Source: Candidatus Rokuibacteriota bacterium (GTDB lineage: Bacteria > Methylomirabilota > Methylomirabilia > Rokubacteriales > CSP1-6). From it: a stretch of DNA of 64,000 nt. The notes under the pieces were generated by a model. That model made no database searches. It was not told where the DNA came from and saw only the letters and a list, made by a program, of their open reading frames with translations. Shown piece after piece: positions 8,486 through 19,636 of this stretch. The DNA lies in contig JACPSW010000073.1 in the NCBI GenBank assembly GCA_016193045.1, positions 1-64,000 of the forward strand, given 5' to 3'. The position numbers were made by a program, and so were the translations under genes. The number at the start of each line of letters is the position of its first letter. Position 1 is the stretch's first letter.

Positions 8486-10198
8486 TCAGCCGAACATGCC
8501 GCCCATGCGGGTCCCGGCCACCTTGTTGATCACGATCAGGGACGCGGCCGCCACCACGATGAGGATGAAGCCCAGGGCGGCCGCCTCGTTGGCGCTCCCC
8601 GCGATGTAGAAGTTGAAGATCCCGACGGTCATCATCTCCCAGCCCCCCAGGGACAGAAACAGGGTGGCCGAGGCCTCCTGGAGCGACGTCATGAACGAGA
8701 AGAGCCCGCCCACCAGGACCCCTTTCCAGATCAGCGGCAGCGTGATGTCCCTGAACGTGCGGAACCCCGTGGCCCCGACGTTGGCCGCCGCCTCCTCCAT
8801 GGAGGTATGGACCAGCAGGAGGGAAGCGTAGCTCCCGCGGACCGTGTAGGGCAGGCGGCGCACCGCCAGCACCAGGGGCATGATGATCCAGACGCTCGTG
8901 AGGGCGACTCCGAGCCCCGGGATCTCCACGTGGAAGGCGCGGATGTAGGCGATGCCGATGGCGGTGCCCGGGATGGCCAGGATCAGCGTGTTCAGGGCGT
9001 CCAGGGCGGCGTTCCCGCGCAGCCGGGTTCGCGCCAGCATCCACGCGATCGGCACCCCGACCAGGATGCAGAGCCCCACGGCGATGCCCGAGTACAGGAA
9101 GCTATTGAGGATGTACTTCGGCGTCTCGACGATGACCCGCTCGAAGTACTGGAGCGTGTACTGGAGGGGGACCAGGGTCAGCGACCATCCCCTGCCAAAG
9201 GCCGCCAGCGTCACCCCGATGTAGGGGATGAAGGAGAGGAGCATCACGAACGAGAGCCCTGCCACGACCAGGATCTGCTTCACGGGGGACAAGCGCCGCC
9301 GCTCCACCTTGGAGTAGGCGAGCGAGGAGTAGTCCTTGATGGCCACGTACTGCTTGGCGGCGATCAGGAAGAGCACGGCGAGGAGCACCATGAGGGCCGA
9401 GATCACGATCCCCATCCGGAAGAGGCGCCGGTCCACGAACTGGACGATGTTCAGGTACGCCTGCGAGGCGAGCAGGTCGTGGACGCCGAGGATCAGGGGG
9501 GTGGCGAAGTCGGCGAAGGTCCAGATGAAGACCAGGAGGGCCCCGGCGATGTAGCCGGGGGTCGTCAGCGGCAGGGTGATGGTCCAGGTCTTCCGCCAGC
9601 CCCGCGCCCCCACGCTCTCCGCGGCCTCCTCCAGCGACGGGTCCACCTTGCCAAGGGCGTCCACGACGTTCAGGGTGATCATCGGAAACAGGTGGAGGGT
9701 CTCCACCAGGAGGACACCGTGGATCCCGTAGACGAAGTTGATCGGCGTCAGGAGGTCGAAGTAATCCATCAGGAAGACGTTGACCGTGCCGGCCCGCCCC
9801 ATGATGAAGGTGAACCCGAGCACTCCCACCAGCGGCGGCGAGATGATCGGGATCAGCGTCAGGTAGGAGAAGAGGCTCCGCCCCCAGAAGTCGTACCGGA
9901 CGAGCAGAAACGCGATGCCGACGCCCAGCACCGAGGTCGCGACGACGGTCCCGACCCCGAGGAGGACGGAGTTCCAGAGCGAGCGGAGGTAGAACCGGTC
10001 GGTGAAGAACTCGTAGAAATTCAGCAGCGTCACCCGCCCCGCATCGTCGGTGAAGGCGTCGTAGAACAGCCGGAGGAGCGGATAGACGAGGAAGACGAGC
10101 AGGAACGCCCAGATGAGCGCCACGCCAAGCGCCGGCAGGGCTTTCGCCCACGGCCGGGGCTGGAGAAGGACGGCGGCGCGGCCCTCAGGCGGAGTCAT
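8486..10198 (-). CDS. ABC transporter permease, fused double permease (FbpB/ThiP type)
   Basis: An integral membrane component of a binding-protein-dependent importer, 570 residues, with two consecutive permease modules in one chain. Each module has a coupling EAA loop: EEAAESVGARGWRKTWTITLP (first half) and EEAAANVGATGFRTFRDITLP (second half). Fused double permeases are usual for iron(III), thiamine, phosphonate and some sulfate/polyamine-type importers. Its start overlaps the ATPase gene by 14 nt. The substrate cannot be read from sequence; neighbours suggest iron or a phosphorylated organic compound. Confidence 0.9.
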   Translation of the reverse strand: MTPPEGRAAVLLQPRPWAKALPALGVALIWAFLLVFLVYPLLRLFYDAFTDDAGRVTLLNFYEFFTDRFYLRSLWNSVLLGVGTVVATSVLGVGIAFLLVRYDFWGRSLFSYLTLIPIISPPLVGVLGFTFIMGRAGTVNVFLMDYFDLLTPINFVYGIHGVLLVETLHLFPMITLNVVDALGKVDPSLEEAAESVGARGWRKTWTITLPLTTPGYIAGALLVFIWTFADFATPLILGVHDLLASQAYLNIVQFVDRRLFRMGIVISALMVLLAVLFLIAAKQYVAIKDYSSLAYSKVERRRLSPVKQILVVAGLSFVMLLSFIPYIGVTLAAFGRGWSLTLVPLQYTLQYFERVIVETPKYILNSFLYSGIAVGLCILVGVPIAWMLARTRLRGNAALDALNTLILAIPGTAIGIAYIRAFHVEIPGLGVALTSVWIIMPLVLAVRRLPYTVRGSYASLLLVHTSMEEAAANVGATGFRTFRDITLPLIWKGVLVGGLFSFMTSLQEASATLFLSLGGWEMMTVGIFNFYIAGSANEAAALGFILIVVAAASLIVINKVAGTRMGGMFG

Positions 10199-11267
10199 CG
10201 GCGATGGCCAGCGTCACCGACGGGGGAAAGGAGACCGCGACCGCCTGCCCCAGCGCGAACGGCTCGTGGTGCCAGGGGTCACGGATGTCGGCCTTGACCA
10301 TCTGCCCGCCCTCCACCTCCACATCGTACCGGAGGGTGTTGCCCAGATAGGAGGCGAAGGCCACGCGCCCCCGGATGACGTTGCCGTCGGGAGCCGCCGC
10401 CGGCCCACCCCCGATCGCGACGTTCTCGGGGCGGATCGCCAGCACGCAGGCGGCGCCGAGGGCGATCCCGCTGTTGGGCATCGCGCGGAAGGAGCCCAGC
10501 GCCGTCTCCACGAGGAGCTCCGCCCCTCGCCGGTCCCTGACGGTGCCCTGGAGGAAGTTGTTCGTCCCCACGAAATCGGCGACGAATCGCGTCAGCGGCC
10601 GCTCGTAGAGCTCCTTGGGCGCGCCGACCTGCAGCACCTTGCCGTCGCGCATGACCGCCACCCGGTCGGAGAGGGAGAGCGCCTCCTCCTGGTCGTGCGT
10701 GACGTACAGGGCGGTGATGCCGAGATCCTTCTGGAGCTTGCGGATCTCGGCCCGGACCTGCACGCGGATCTTCGCGTCCAGATTGGAGAGCGGCTCGTCC
10801 AGAAGGAGGAAATCCGGGTTCAGCACGAGGGCGCGCGCCAGGGCGACCCGCTGCTGCTGGCCGCCCGAGAGCTGGCCCGGATACCGCCCCTCCAGGCCCG
10901 AGAGGTTGACCTTTCTCAGCCCCTCCATGACGCGGGATTCGATCTCGCTCCGGCGGAGCCGCCGGAGGCGGAGCCCATAGGCCACGTTGGCGAAGACCGT
11001 CATGTGGGGCCACAGGGCGTAGTTCTGGAAGACCATGCCGATATTCCTCTCGTGCGGAGGAAGCGCGTTGACGACACGGTCCCCGAACACGACCTCGCCC
11101 GCATCCGGCCTGTAGAAGCCGGCGACCAGACGCAGGAGAGTCGTCTTCCCGCAGCCCGACGGTCCGAGCAGCGTGAAGAGCTCCCCGTCCCCGACGTCGA
11201 GGCTCGCCCGCTCGACAGCGGTGACGCTCCCGAACCTCTTGACGACCTCGCGCAGGACGATCTTCAT
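10185..11267 (-). CDS. ABC transporter ATP-binding protein (PotA/FbpC/UgpC superfamily)
   Basis: A 360-residue importer ATPase. Walker A is GPSGCGKTTLLRL, the signature is LSGGQQQRVALARAL, Walker B is FLLLDEPLSNLDAK, and the switch His is in YVTHDQEEAL. A C-terminal TOBE-type regulatory domain (about residues 240-355) is typical of the PotA/FbpC/MalK group. It lies between the binding protein and the fused permease, with which it overlaps. It is the only ABC ATPase in the whole region, and the nearby Ugp permeases lack one, so it may energise both systems (inference). Confidence 0.95.
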   Translation of the reverse strand: MKIVLREVVKRFGSVTAVERASLDVGDGELFTLLGPSGCGKTTLLRLVAGFYRPDAGEVVFGDRVVNALPPHERNIGMVFQNYALWPHMTVFANVAYGLRLRRLRRSEIESRVMEGLRKVNLSGLEGRYPGQLSGGQQQRVALARALVLNPDFLLLDEPLSNLDAKIRVQVRAEIRKLQKDLGITALYVTHDQEEALSLSDRVAVMRDGKVLQVGAPKELYERPLTRFVADFVGTNNFLQGTVRDRRGAELLVETALGSFRAMPNSGIALGAACVLAIRPENVAIGGGPAAAPDGNVIRGRVAFASYLGNTLRYDVEVEGGQMVKADIRDPWHHEPFALGQAVAVSFPPSVTLAIADDSA

Positions 11268-11277
11268 GTCCCCGCGG

Positions 11278-12408
11278 CTAGTACTTCTTCTTGAGGTCGC
11301 CCCATACCGCTTCGATGTCCTTCCGGTACTGCTCGTTGACCTCTTTGTAGCGCTTCTGGGCGATGTCGTCGTCGTAGATGTTCGAGACCGGCGCGTCGAA
11401 GTAGGAGCGCACCCCGCCGGTGAACTCGACCGCCAGCTCCGCGGTGGAGCCGGGCGGGCCCTGGACCTTGTACTTGGGGGTGATGGGGAAGAGACCGCGC
11501 TCCATGAACACCCGCTGCCCCTGCTCGGTCAGGAGGAACTCCACGAAGGCCCGGGCGGCCTTCGGATGCTTGGCGCCCGCCAGGATCCCCATGGGCTCCG
11601 GGGTCACGAAGGCGTTCTTCGGCGCCACGAACTTGATGTCGAAGCCCGCCAGCTTCTCCTCGAACGCCATATACGACGGGACCGCGAACCCGACGGCGAA
11701 CTCGCCCTTGGCCACCACCGACGGCACGTCCCGGCTCCGGGCGGTGAAGATGCCCGAGTTGGCGGCCAGCCGCTGCAGCCACTCCCATCCCTTGGCGTCC
11801 CCCTTCTCCTGGAGGATGATCTCGTAGGTGGCGTGGGAGGAGGACGAGCGGGTCGGGGCGCACTGAGCGATGTTGCCCTTGAGCTTCGGGTTCAGCACAT
11901 CCTCCCACTCCTTGAGCTCGGCCACCCCGAGCCGCTTCAGGAGCCGCGGATGGTAGACCAGGCCGTACGGCTCGAGCGCCGTCCCGACCCAGAAGCCGTT
12001 GGGGTCCTTGAGCGGGACCGGCTTCGGCTTGCCGATGGAGGCCGGGATCGCGTCCCAGGCCGCTTTGGAGATCTCGACCTTCACGAGGAGCTTCTGCTGG
12101 GCCAGCTTGTCGAAGAGCGCCGACTCTCCGCCCCAGAAGATGTCTACTTCGGGCTTGCCCTTCCACTCCACGATCCTGCCGTAGGAGACCGGGGTCCCGG
12201 CATGGAGCGCGCTGGTCTTGAGGTTCACGTTCCACTTCTCCTTCGCGTGCTGGGCGAAGGCCTTCAGCGCCGCGTCCACAATGAACTTGGAGACCGGCGT
12301 CTGAAGCACCAGCTCGTCCTCGATGGGCGCCTGGGCCCGGGCGAGGCCGACGCCTCCCAGCAGAGCCACCAGCACCAGCGCCGCGGCCGTCAACGTCGTA
12401 CGCTTCAT
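11278..12408 (-). CDS. ABC transporter substrate-binding protein, family 1 (AfuA/FbpA-like)
   Basis: A 376-residue periplasmic receptor with a clear signal peptide (TLTAAALVLVALLGGVGLARAQ). ATG 12408 is supported by AGGAG upstream. The mature part follows the bilobed iron/hexose-phosphate-type fold: DIFWGGESALFDKL, WEDVLNPKLKGNIA, TPEPMGILAGAKHPKAARAFVEFLL and QRVFMERGLFPITPKY. It starts the importer block, 62 bp after glpK. A serine run (TRSSSSHATYE) falls in the ligand-binding region. The Tyr pair typical of ferric-binding proteins is not evident at the expected place, so iron is not certain. Confidence 0.85.
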   Translation of the reverse strand: MKRTTLTAAALVLVALLGGVGLARAQAPIEDELVLQTPVSKFIVDAALKAFAQHAKEKWNVNLKTSALHAGTPVSYGRIVEWKGKPEVDIFWGGESALFDKLAQQKLLVKVEISKAAWDAIPASIGKPKPVPLKDPNGFWVGTALEPYGLVYHPRLLKRLGVAELKEWEDVLNPKLKGNIAQCAPTRSSSSHATYEIILQEKGDAKGWEWLQRLAANSGIFTARSRDVPSVVAKGEFAVGFAVPSYMAFEEKLAGFDIKFVAPKNAFVTPEPMGILAGAKHPKAARAFVEFLLTEQGQRVFMERGLFPITPKYKVQGPPGSTAELAVEFTGGVRSYFDAPVSNIYDDDIAQKRYKEVNEQYRKDIEAVWGDLKKKY

Positions 12409-12470
12409 GATTGTTCTCCTTTCATTTATCCGAGCACGGGCACCCCGGGCTGTCGCCACGCCCGCGCCCA

Positions 12471-13963
<1,493 letters not shown>

Positions 13964-13967
<4 letters not shown>

Positions 13968-14782
13968 CGGCCGAGCAGCCCCTTGGCCACGGCGGGGCGA
14001 TCGGTGATGAGGATGCCCACCCCCATCTCGATGAACCGCTTCATGACCGCCGCGTCGTTGACGGTCCACACGCCCAGGAGAAGCCCCGCCTGCTCGGCCT
14101 GCCTGACCACGTCGGAGGTGACCAGCCCCTGGTGGAGCCCGATGAAGCGCGCTCCCGCGTCCCGGAGCCTCTCGAGCTCCCGTCCGACCGTGGACCGGAC
14201 TTCGGCGAGATCCCGCTTCTCGTACAGTCCCCCGACCGACACCGCCGGCCGCAGCTCCCGGATCCGGTTGACCGTCTCTTGCTCGAAGGCCATGACGATC
14301 GTCCGGCTGGCCATGCCGTGGCTGTCGAGGATCCGGAGGACCTTTTCTTCGATCCCATGGTATCGCCGGCGCTTCGCGTCCACTTTGATCTCCAGCAGGA
14401 GCCGGAGGGAGGTCGGCGCTGCCTGCCCCACCACCTCGTCCAGGGTGGGGATCGTCTCCTCCGTTACCTTCCCGTCCCTCCCCTTCAGGCGGAGCGCCTT
14501 GAGCTCGGCGAGCGTCCGGTCGCTCACAGCCCCCACCCCCGTGGTCGTCCGCTCCAGGGTCGGGTCATGGATCACCACCGCCTCACCATCTTTGCTCAGG
14601 TGGACATCGAACTCCAGGAAGTCGGCGCCGAGAGCGATGGCGTTGCTGAAGGCGAGGAGGCTGTTCTCGGGACAGAGCTGCGCGCCCCCTCGGTGAGCCG
14701 CCAGGAGCGTCCCCGCTGCCCGCGCCCCGGCGTGCCCGCCGAGGGTGGCCACGAAACCGAGGCTCAGCGCCAGCACGAGCAT
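13964..14782 (-). CDS. Glycerophosphodiester phosphodiesterase, exported (UgpQ/GlpQ family)
   Basis: Hydrolyses glycerophosphodiesters to glycerol-3-phosphate and an alcohol. The GDPD motifs are [18 protein letters not shown] (catalytic His, Asn) and [20 protein letters not shown] (metal ligands, second His), then LLLEIK and a C-terminal [13 protein letters not shown]. The N-terminus [24 protein letters not shown] is a signal peptide, so it acts outside the membrane, unlike cytosolic E. coli UgpQ. An in-frame GTG at 14797 overlaps the ugpE stop as GTGA and is the alternative start. The context argues for supply of glycerol-3-phosphate to the adjacent Ugp importer. Confidence 0.93.
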
Positions 14783-14793
14783 GATCCCCGCGT

Positions 14794-15645
14794 TCACTTC
14801 TCCGTCTCGATCAGGCCCTTCACGAACCAGTGTTGCATGAAGACGACCACGGCCACCGGCGGCAGCATGGCGAGCATCGTCGTGGCCATGATCAGGTTCC
14901 AGTCGGTCTGAGCATCCCCGGTGCCGATCATCTTGACAATGCCGATGACGATCGTGTCCATGCTGCGGCTGGTGGTGATCAGGAGCGGCCACAGGTACTG
15001 GTTCCAGCCATAGATGAAGAGAATCACGGACAGCGCCGCGATGTTGGTGCGCGACAGGGGCAGCACCATGTGACGGAAGAACCGGAGCGGCCCCGCGCCA
15101 TCGATCTTGGCCGCCTCCACCAGCTCGTCCGGGATTGTCAGGAAGAACTGCCGGAAGAGGAGCGTCGCCGTGGCCGACACGATCAGGGGCACGGTGAGGC
15201 CCGCGAACGTGTTGACCATGCCGAGGTCGGACACGACCTTGAAGGTCGGGATGATCCTCACCTCCACGGGGAGCATCAGGGTGAGGAAGATCATCCAGAA
15301 GAAGAACATCCGCAGGGGGAAGCTGAAGAACACCACGGCGTAGGCCGAGAGGATCGAGACCGCGATCTTTCCGGCCGTGATGACGACGGCCATCACAAAG
15401 CTGTTGAACATCATCCCGGCGACCGGCACGGCCTTGACGCGCTGGCCGCTGCCCTGCTCCCAGGCCTGCGCGTAGTTCTCGAGGGTGAACTCCCCCGGAT
15501 AGAGAGGGAGGCTACCGCGGCCGATGGTCCCCGCGTCATGGGTCGAGCCGATCAGCGCCATGTAGATGGGGAAGGCGAAGACCACCACCCCGATCACCAG
15601 CAGAAAGTGGACCCGCCACGCCGTCCCCGCCCGCGCTTCGATCAT
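14794..15645 (-). CDS. ugpE: sn-glycerol-3-phosphate ABC permease UgpE
   Basis: A 283-residue inner-membrane permease with about six transmembrane helices and an EAA loop DELVEAAKIDGAGPLRFFRHMVLPLSR. The C-terminal end QHWFVKGLIE is typical of UgpE/MalG-type carbohydrate permeases. Its start and the ugpA stop overlap by one base (15645), so the two are coupled. Specificity is assigned from the flanking UgpB and glycerol genes. No UgpC gene follows. Confidence 0.93.
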   Translation of the reverse strand: MIEARAGTAWRVHFLLVIGVVVFAFPIYMALIGSTHDAGTIGRGSLPLYPGEFTLENYAQAWEQGSGQRVKAVPVAGMMFNSFVMAVVITAGKIAVSILSAYAVVFFSFPLRMFFFWMIFLTLMLPVEVRIIPTFKVVSDLGMVNTFAGLTVPLIVSATATLLFRQFFLTIPDELVEAAKIDGAGPLRFFRHMVLPLSRTNIAALSVILFIYGWNQYLWPLLITTSRSMDTIVIGIVKMIGTGDAQTDWNLIMATTMLAMLPPVAVVVFMQHWFVKGLIETEK

Positions 15646-16526
15646 CAGTAGTGGACCCGGCGCTCGATGTAGCGGAACTGGATCGCCGTCAGTCCGATGA
15701 CGATCGCCATCAAAATGACCGACTGCGCCGAGGACCCCCCGAGGTCGAGGTTGATGACCCCGTCCACGTAGACCTTGTAGATCAACGTCTCCGTGGCCTT
15801 CCCGGGGCCCCCGCCCGTCAGCGCGTGGATCGTTCCGAAGGTGTCGAAGAACGCGTACACGAGGTTGACCACCAGCAGGAAGAACGTGGTCGGCGAGAGA
15901 AGGGGGAACACGATGCTCCAGAAGCGCCGGTTGGGGCCGGCGCCGTCGATCGCCCCGGCCTCGATCACCGACTTCGGGATCGACTGGAGCCCGGCGAGGA
16001 AGAAGAGGAAGTTGTAGGCGACCAGCTTCCAGGCGGCGGCGAGGATCACGATGAGCATGGCCTGGGCCCCGTTGAGCTTGTAGTCCCAGGGCACCCCCAC
16101 CCGGCGGAGCGCCTGGCCGAGGAGCCCGATGGACGGATGGAAGATGAAGAGCCAGAGCACCGCCGCCACCGCGGGGGCGACCGCATAGGGCCAGATCAGC
16201 AGCGTCTTGTAGGCGGTGGCGCCGCGGATGCGGCGGTCGGCCATCACGGCCAGCAGGAGGGCCGAGACCATCGCCAGGGCGGTGACCGAGGTGCTGAAGA
16301 CCAGGGTGCGGCCGGCCGAGTCGAGGTAGAGGGGGTCGGCGAGAACGACCCGGAAGTTCTCGAGCCCCACGAAGGTCTGGCGCAGACCGAAGGCGTCCTG
16401 GAGCAGGAAGGACCAGTAGATCGCCTGGCCCGCCGGCCAGAAGAAGAAGACGAGCGTGATCGCGATCTGCGGGGCGAGGAGGAGGTAGGGGAGCAGCTTG
16501 TTGTCGAAGATCACCCGCCGGCGCAT
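15645..16526 (-). CDS. ugpA: sn-glycerol-3-phosphate ABC permease UgpA
   Basis: A 293-residue permease with about six transmembrane helices. The N-terminal [27 protein letters not shown] and the coupling loop [28 protein letters not shown] match the UgpA/MalF group. It heterodimerises with UgpE. It lies 60 bp downstream of ugpB in the normal ugpB-A-E order. Confidence 0.94.
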   Translation of the reverse strand: MRRRVIFDNKLLPYLLLAPQIAITLVFFFWPAGQAIYWSFLLQDAFGLRQTFVGLENFRVVLADPLYLDSAGRTLVFSTSVTALAMVSALLLAVMADRRIRGATAYKTLLIWPYAVAPAVAAVLWLFIFHPSIGLLGQALRRVGVPWDYKLNGAQAMLIVILAAAWKLVAYNFLFFLAGLQSIPKSVIEAGAIDGAGPNRRFWSIVFPLLSPTTFFLLVVNLVYAFFDTFGTIHALTGGGPGKATETLIYKVYVDGVINLDLGGSSAQSVILMAIVIGLTAIQFRYIERRVHY

Positions 16527-16586
16527 GCCCCTGCCCCTCCGGGCGCCCCCGCCCGCGTCCCGGCGACGGGGGCGCCGCCGGGCGGA

Positions 16587-17933
16587 TTAGCGGTTGGCCC
16601 GCTCGAAGCTGCGCAGGACGACGTTACCACGCTGCACCGCGCTGTCGAGCGCCTGCTGAGCCGTCTGCTGGCCCTGGAAGGCCTTCTCGATCTCCTCCTG
16701 GATGATGTTCCGGATCTCGGGCATGTTGCCGAGACGGAGGCCGCGCGAGTTCTCGCCCGGCTGGGTGCGCGTCATCTGGAGGAACGGGATGTCCGCACCG
16801 GGGTTCTGCTGGTAGTAACCCGACGCCTTCACTCGCTCGAACCCCGCGAACGTGATCGGGAGAAACCCGGTGTCCGTGTGCCACTTGGCCACCACTTCGG
16901 GGCGGCCGAGGTAGCGGAATAACTCGGCGACGGCCTTGTATTCCTCGGGCCGGCGGTTGGGGGCGGTCATCACCCAGAAGCTGGCGCCACCGATGATCGA
17001 GTTCTTCGGCGCGCCGGGCACGTCCGGGTAATAGGGCAGCATCGCCGCGCCCCACTCGAACTTCGCCTCGCGGATGATCCGCGCTCTCACGCCCGAGGAG
17101 GCGTGGAGGATGGCGCACTCCCCCGACGGAAACAGGGCATCGCCCGCCGCATCGCGGCCGCCGTACTTGAAGCTGCCCTCGCGCTGCATGCCGATGAGCG
17201 TCTGGACATGGCGGACGTGCACGGGGCTGTTGATCTTGAGCTCGGCGTCCAGCCCCTCCATGCCGTTGGCCCTGGTCGCCAGGGGCACGTTGTGGATGGC
17301 GCTGAACTGCTCGAACTGGGTCCAGGTCGGCCAGGCCGTGCTGAACCCGCAGGGGGTCGCGTTGGCCGCGCGGATCTTGCGCGCCGCCTCCCGCAGCTCG
17401 GGCCAGGTCTGGGGCGCTTTGCCGGGGTCGAGCCCCGCCTTCTTGAAGGCGTCCTTGTTGTACCACATGATCGCCGTCGAGCTATTGAACGGCATCGACA
17501 TCATCCGGCCGTCCGGCAGGCTGTAGTAGCCGCGCACCGCGGGCAGGTAGGCGTTGGGGTCGAAGGGCACGCCGGTCTCGCGCATCAGCTCGTGGACGGG
17601 CTTGATGGCCCCCCGCGCGGCCATCATGGTCGCGGTGCCGACCTCGAACATCTGCACGACGTGGGGGGCCTTCCCCGCCCTGAACGCCGCGATCGCCGCC
17701 ACCATCGTCTCGGGGTAGGACCCCTTGAACGTGGCGTTGACCTGGTACTGCGTCTGCGAGGCGTTGAAGTCCGCCGCGATCTTCTCGAGGATGCCGCCCA
17801 GGGGCATAGCGAGACCGTGCCAGAACTCCACCTGGACGCGCTGCTGGGCGCTGCCGGTGCCGACGACCCCGAGGAACGCCAGACCGACGATGGCGCCGGT
17901 CAGGCCTGCGGTGAGAGCTCTGCGTGCGCTCAT
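16587..17933 (-). CDS. ugpB: sn-glycerol-3-phosphate-binding protein UgpB
   Basis: A 448-residue periplasmic receptor. The signal peptide is residues 1-29 (ALTAGLTGAIVGLAFLGVVG, cut after SAQ). The mature start VEFWHGLAMPLGGILEKIAADFN, then TFKGSYPETMVAAIAAFRAG and FEVGTATMMAARGAIKPVHE follow E. coli UgpB closely, including the Tyr/Glu/Trp-rich ligand region. The ATG at 17933 was chosen over longer in-frame extensions because those run into glpD in another frame and would lack a signal peptide. It starts the ugp transport block 74 bp after glpD. Confidence 0.95.
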   Translation of the reverse strand: MSARRALTAGLTGAIVGLAFLGVVGTGSAQQRVQVEFWHGLAMPLGGILEKIAADFNASQTQYQVNATFKGSYPETMVAAIAAFRAGKAPHVVQMFEVGTATMMAARGAIKPVHELMRETGVPFDPNAYLPAVRGYYSLPDGRMMSMPFNSSTAIMWYNKDAFKKAGLDPGKAPQTWPELREAARKIRAANATPCGFSTAWPTWTQFEQFSAIHNVPLATRANGMEGLDAELKINSPVHVRHVQTLIGMQREGSFKYGGRDAAGDALFPSGECAILHASSGVRARIIREAKFEWGAAMLPYYPDVPGAPKNSIIGGASFWVMTAPNRRPEEYKAVAELFRYLGRPEVVAKWHTDTGFLPITFAGFERVKASGYYQQNPGADIPFLQMTRTQPGENSRGLRLGNMPEIRNIIQEEIEKAFQGQQTAQQALDSAVQRGNVVLRSFERANR

Positions 17934-18007
17934 GGCTGGGTTCCCTCCCGAACGGGCGTGGTTATGAGTTGTGCCGCATTCTACTCCAGGCGTCGAACCG
18001 CGCGCAA

Positions 18008-19636
18008 TCACCTGCCCTGGCGGAAGCGGTGGCTCTGATTCACCTCGTCGTGGAAGGCGGCGAGCTCCGCCTCCCGCCGCCGGGCGTTCCACCCCAGGAG
18101 ATCCGCCATGCGGGCCGCGATGGGCCCGGCGCAGTCGAGGCCCTGGCAGGAACTCGTGCCGATACCGGTGCGGCGGAGGAGGAAGTCCTGGAGGGAGATC
18201 GTCAGCTCGTCCGCGACGGCGTGATGCAGTTGCGCGACGATCTCCGGGTTGCGCGGGCAGAGCCGCTCGGCGCCGTCGGGGAGCTTCCGGGCGAGGTCCA
18301 GGATGCGGACGTAGCTGCGCCCGTAGGTCTCGACGAGCCGCTCGAGCGTTTCCCGCCGGAGCCCCGTCGTCGCCATCTCCCCCGAGACGTCCATCCACGC
18401 CCGCGCCTCCAGCCGCCCCGCGCTCTGATCCGCCCCGTCGAGGGTGAGCATCGCGGTGCGCGCGGGCGCGCGGCGTCCCAGCCGCTCCATCGCGAGGTCC
18501 GACGCCTCCTCGGCCAGGCTCCTGAAGCACGTCAGCTTGGTGCCCGTGATCGTGAGAAACTTTCCTCCCGGACCCTCCACCCACACCCGGTGCTGGCGGG
18601 ACACCTTCGAGGGCGACTTCCCCGGCTCGTGGGTCAGCGGCCGAACCCCCGCGTAGGTGTAGAGCACGTTGCCGGCCGTCACGCGCGGGTCCGGGAGCAC
18701 GCGCCGGACCTCCTCCAGCAGGTACGTCACCTCGTCCTTCGTGGCCCAGAGGCGGTCCAGGTTGCCGTCGAAGTCGGTGTCCGTCGTGCCCACGAGGGAG
18801 AACTCGCGCCAGGGGATCACGAAGATCATCCGCTCGTCCTGCGCCGGCAGGTACACGGCGCGCTCGGTCAGCCGCGGGAGGAGACAGTGAACGCCCTTGG
18901 TGGTCCGGATGACGTGGGCGCCGCGGTCCTGGACGCCGGCCAGCGCCCGGATCCGGTCCACCCAGGGGCCGGCCGCGTTGACGATCACCTGACCCCTCAC
19001 GCGGGCCACCCGCTCGGTCAGGAGGTCGCGCACGGCCAGGCCCTCGATGCCCTGGGGGCCCCTGAGGACCTCCTCGACCGCCACGTAGTTGAACGCCCGG
19101 GCCCCGTGACGGCAGGCCGAGAGGACGTTCTCCAGGCACAGGCGCTCGGGAGAGAGCAGGAGATCGTCGAAGTAGTACCCCGCGCCCCGGAGGTCCTCGG
19201 CGCGGATCTCGGGTTCCAGCGCCAGCGCGGCCTCCGGCCGGATCACCCCGTAGCGGTCCGTCGCCTTGCCCGGCGTGAGCCAGTCGTAGAGCGCCAGCCC
19301 GATCCGCACCTTGATGAGGCCCCGGCGCGCCCCGCGATAGATCGGGATCAGGAACGGCAGCGGGCGGATCAGGTGGGGCGCCAGACGGCTCAGCGTCTCC
19401 CGCTCCCTGAGCGACTCCCGCACCAGCCTGAAGTCGAAGAGTTCCAGATACCTGAGGCCGCCGTGGATCAGCTTGGAGGACCGGGACGTGGTGCCGTAGG
19501 CGAAGTCGCTCTTTTCGAACAGCGCCACGCTGGCCCCCCGCAGGGCGAGGTCCCGCGCCACTCCCGCTCCGGCCATGCCACCGCCGATGACGAGGACGTC
19601 GAACTGCTGGTTTTCGATCCCGGCCAGCCGACTCAT
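18008..19636 (-). CDS. glpD: Aerobic glycerol-3-phosphate dehydrogenase
   Basis: An FAD enzyme that oxidises glycerol-3-phosphate to dihydroxyacetone phosphate and passes electrons to quinone at the inner membrane. It has 542 residues. The N-terminal dinucleotide fold VLVIGGGMAGAGVARDLALRG is followed by the GlpD signatures SSKLIHGGLRYLE and VNAAGPWVDRIR, then DTDFDGNLD and the C-terminal DAO_C domain. It overlaps the HAD phosphatase stop as ATGA. Together with GlpK, the phosphodiesterase and Ugp it forms a complete route from phosphodiesters and glycerol to triose phosphate and quinol. Confidence 0.97.
   Translation of the reverse strand: MSRLAGIENQQFDVLVIGGGMAGAGVARDLALRGASVALFEKSDFAYGTTSRSSKLIHGGLRYLELFDFRLVRESLRERETLSRLAPHLIRPLPFLIPIYRGARRGLIKVRIGLALYDWLTPGKATDRYGVIRPEAALALEPEIRAEDLRGAGYYFDDLLLSPERLCLENVLSACRHGARAFNYVAVEEVLRGPQGIEGLAVRDLLTERVARVRGQVIVNAAGPWVDRIRALAGVQDRGAHVIRTTKGVHCLLPRLTERAVYLPAQDERMIFVIPWREFSLVGTTDTDFDGNLDRLWATKDEVTYLLEEVRRVLPDPRVTAGNVLYTYAGVRPLTHEPGKSPSKVSRQHRVWVEGPGGKFLTITGTKLTCFRSLAEEASDLAMERLGRRAPARTAMLTLDGADQSAGRLEARAWMDVSGEMATTGLRRETLERLVETYGRSYVRILDLARKLPDGAERLCPRNPEIVAQLHHAVADELTISLQDFLLRRTGIGTSSCQGLDCAGPIAARMADLLGWNARRREAELAAFHDEVNQSHRFRQGR

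Noticed and set aside
16587-19139. An 850-codon frame that would extend UgpB upstream through glpD
   Set aside because: The extension has no similarity and is out of frame with GlpD; a signal peptide and good start are found at 17933.
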